A DNA stretch of 64,000 bases from Cranoglanis bouderius. Its lineage: Eukaryota; Chordata; Actinopteri; Siluriformes; Cranoglanididae. Below the pieces are notes generated by a model that saw only the letters and a program-made list of their open reading frames with translations, did not search any database and was not told the origin of the DNA. Positions 63,863 to 64,000 of the stretch are shown piece by piece; position 1 is the stretch's first letter; each line of letters opens with the position of its first letter. The position numbers and the translations under genes were made by a program. The stretch lies in the NCBI GenBank assembly GCA_023630585.1, contig CM042544.1:12139756-12203755 (forward strand), in the 5' to 3' direction.

Positions 63863-64000
63863 AGTACTGTGCAAAAGATTTAGGCACCCTTTGTTTTTTA
63901 GTACAAACTTTGTTATAGATTTTTTATTTTATGCCTTCTACATTATCAAGTCAGTACAAAAAACATTTTAGATTCCCAAACATTAGTTTTCTAGCACAAA
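63863..64000 (+). mobile_element. MITE, CAGTACTGTGCAAAAG family, cut by the window end
   Basis: AGTACTGTGCAAAAGATTTA begins directly after the Tc1-like element, and the family's internal block follows to the window end. Confidence 0.75.

Overview
The window looks like a teleost fish chromosome segment. The organism call rests on an exchangeable-apolipoprotein gene cluster of fish type, a CCDC106-like gene of the kind expanded in fishes, and a very heavy load of Tc1/mariner (DD34E) transposons, (TA)n and (TG)n microsatellites. The zebrafish-like apolipoproteins and the Tc1 load suggest an ostariophysan, perhaps a catfish, but the species cannot be fixed from sequence alone.

Layout. 0.3-6.1 kb: foldback and MITE repeats, then five exons of a CCDC106-like gene on the + strand, all phase 1, with a frameshift in the last exon and a 1.1 kb solo LTR in an intron. 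7.3-12.9 kb: Tc1 elements nested in (TA)n arrays, plus an inverted MITE pair. 13.4-34.9 kb: four apolipoprotein genes on the - strand: an apoA-II/14-kDa type gene (13.4-14.4 kb), a small apoC-IV/C-II-like gene (16.4-17.2 kb), apoC-I (24.1-24.6 kb) and apoE of the fish apoEb type (33.0-34.6 kb). Tc1 remnants separate them, one split by a solo LTR, and a 1-kb tandem duplication lies between apoC-I and apoE. 38.8-46.3 kb: a recent tandem duplication of a 3.6-kb repeat-rich block. 46.4-47.9 kb: a 1.5-kb inverted repeat. 50.9-57.0 kb: two tandem apoA-IV genes on the - strand. 57.4-64.0 kb: MITE, Tc1, LINE and SINE-type repeats.

The six apolipoprotein genes share one architecture: a non-coding leader exon, a signal-peptide exon, a middle exon and a helical 3' exon (apoE has its helical region in two exons). 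Coding introns follow the same phase pattern (phase 1, then phase 2) in every gene, which supports descent by tandem duplication. They encode secreted, lipid-binding proteins of lipoprotein particles. The gene order apoE, apoC-I, apoC-like on one strand recalls the mammalian APOE-C1-C4-C2 cluster. The two apoA-IV promoters share a TATA box and an upstream DR1 (HNF4-type) site. No undescribed enzymatic or defence system was recognised. The most unusual structures are the 1.5-kb inverted repeat carrying DR1 motifs, the hairpin-bounded 3.6-kb tandem duplication, and a (TG)n tract beside a splice acceptor in the apoC-like gene. All joined exon models were made by eye from splice signals and frame.
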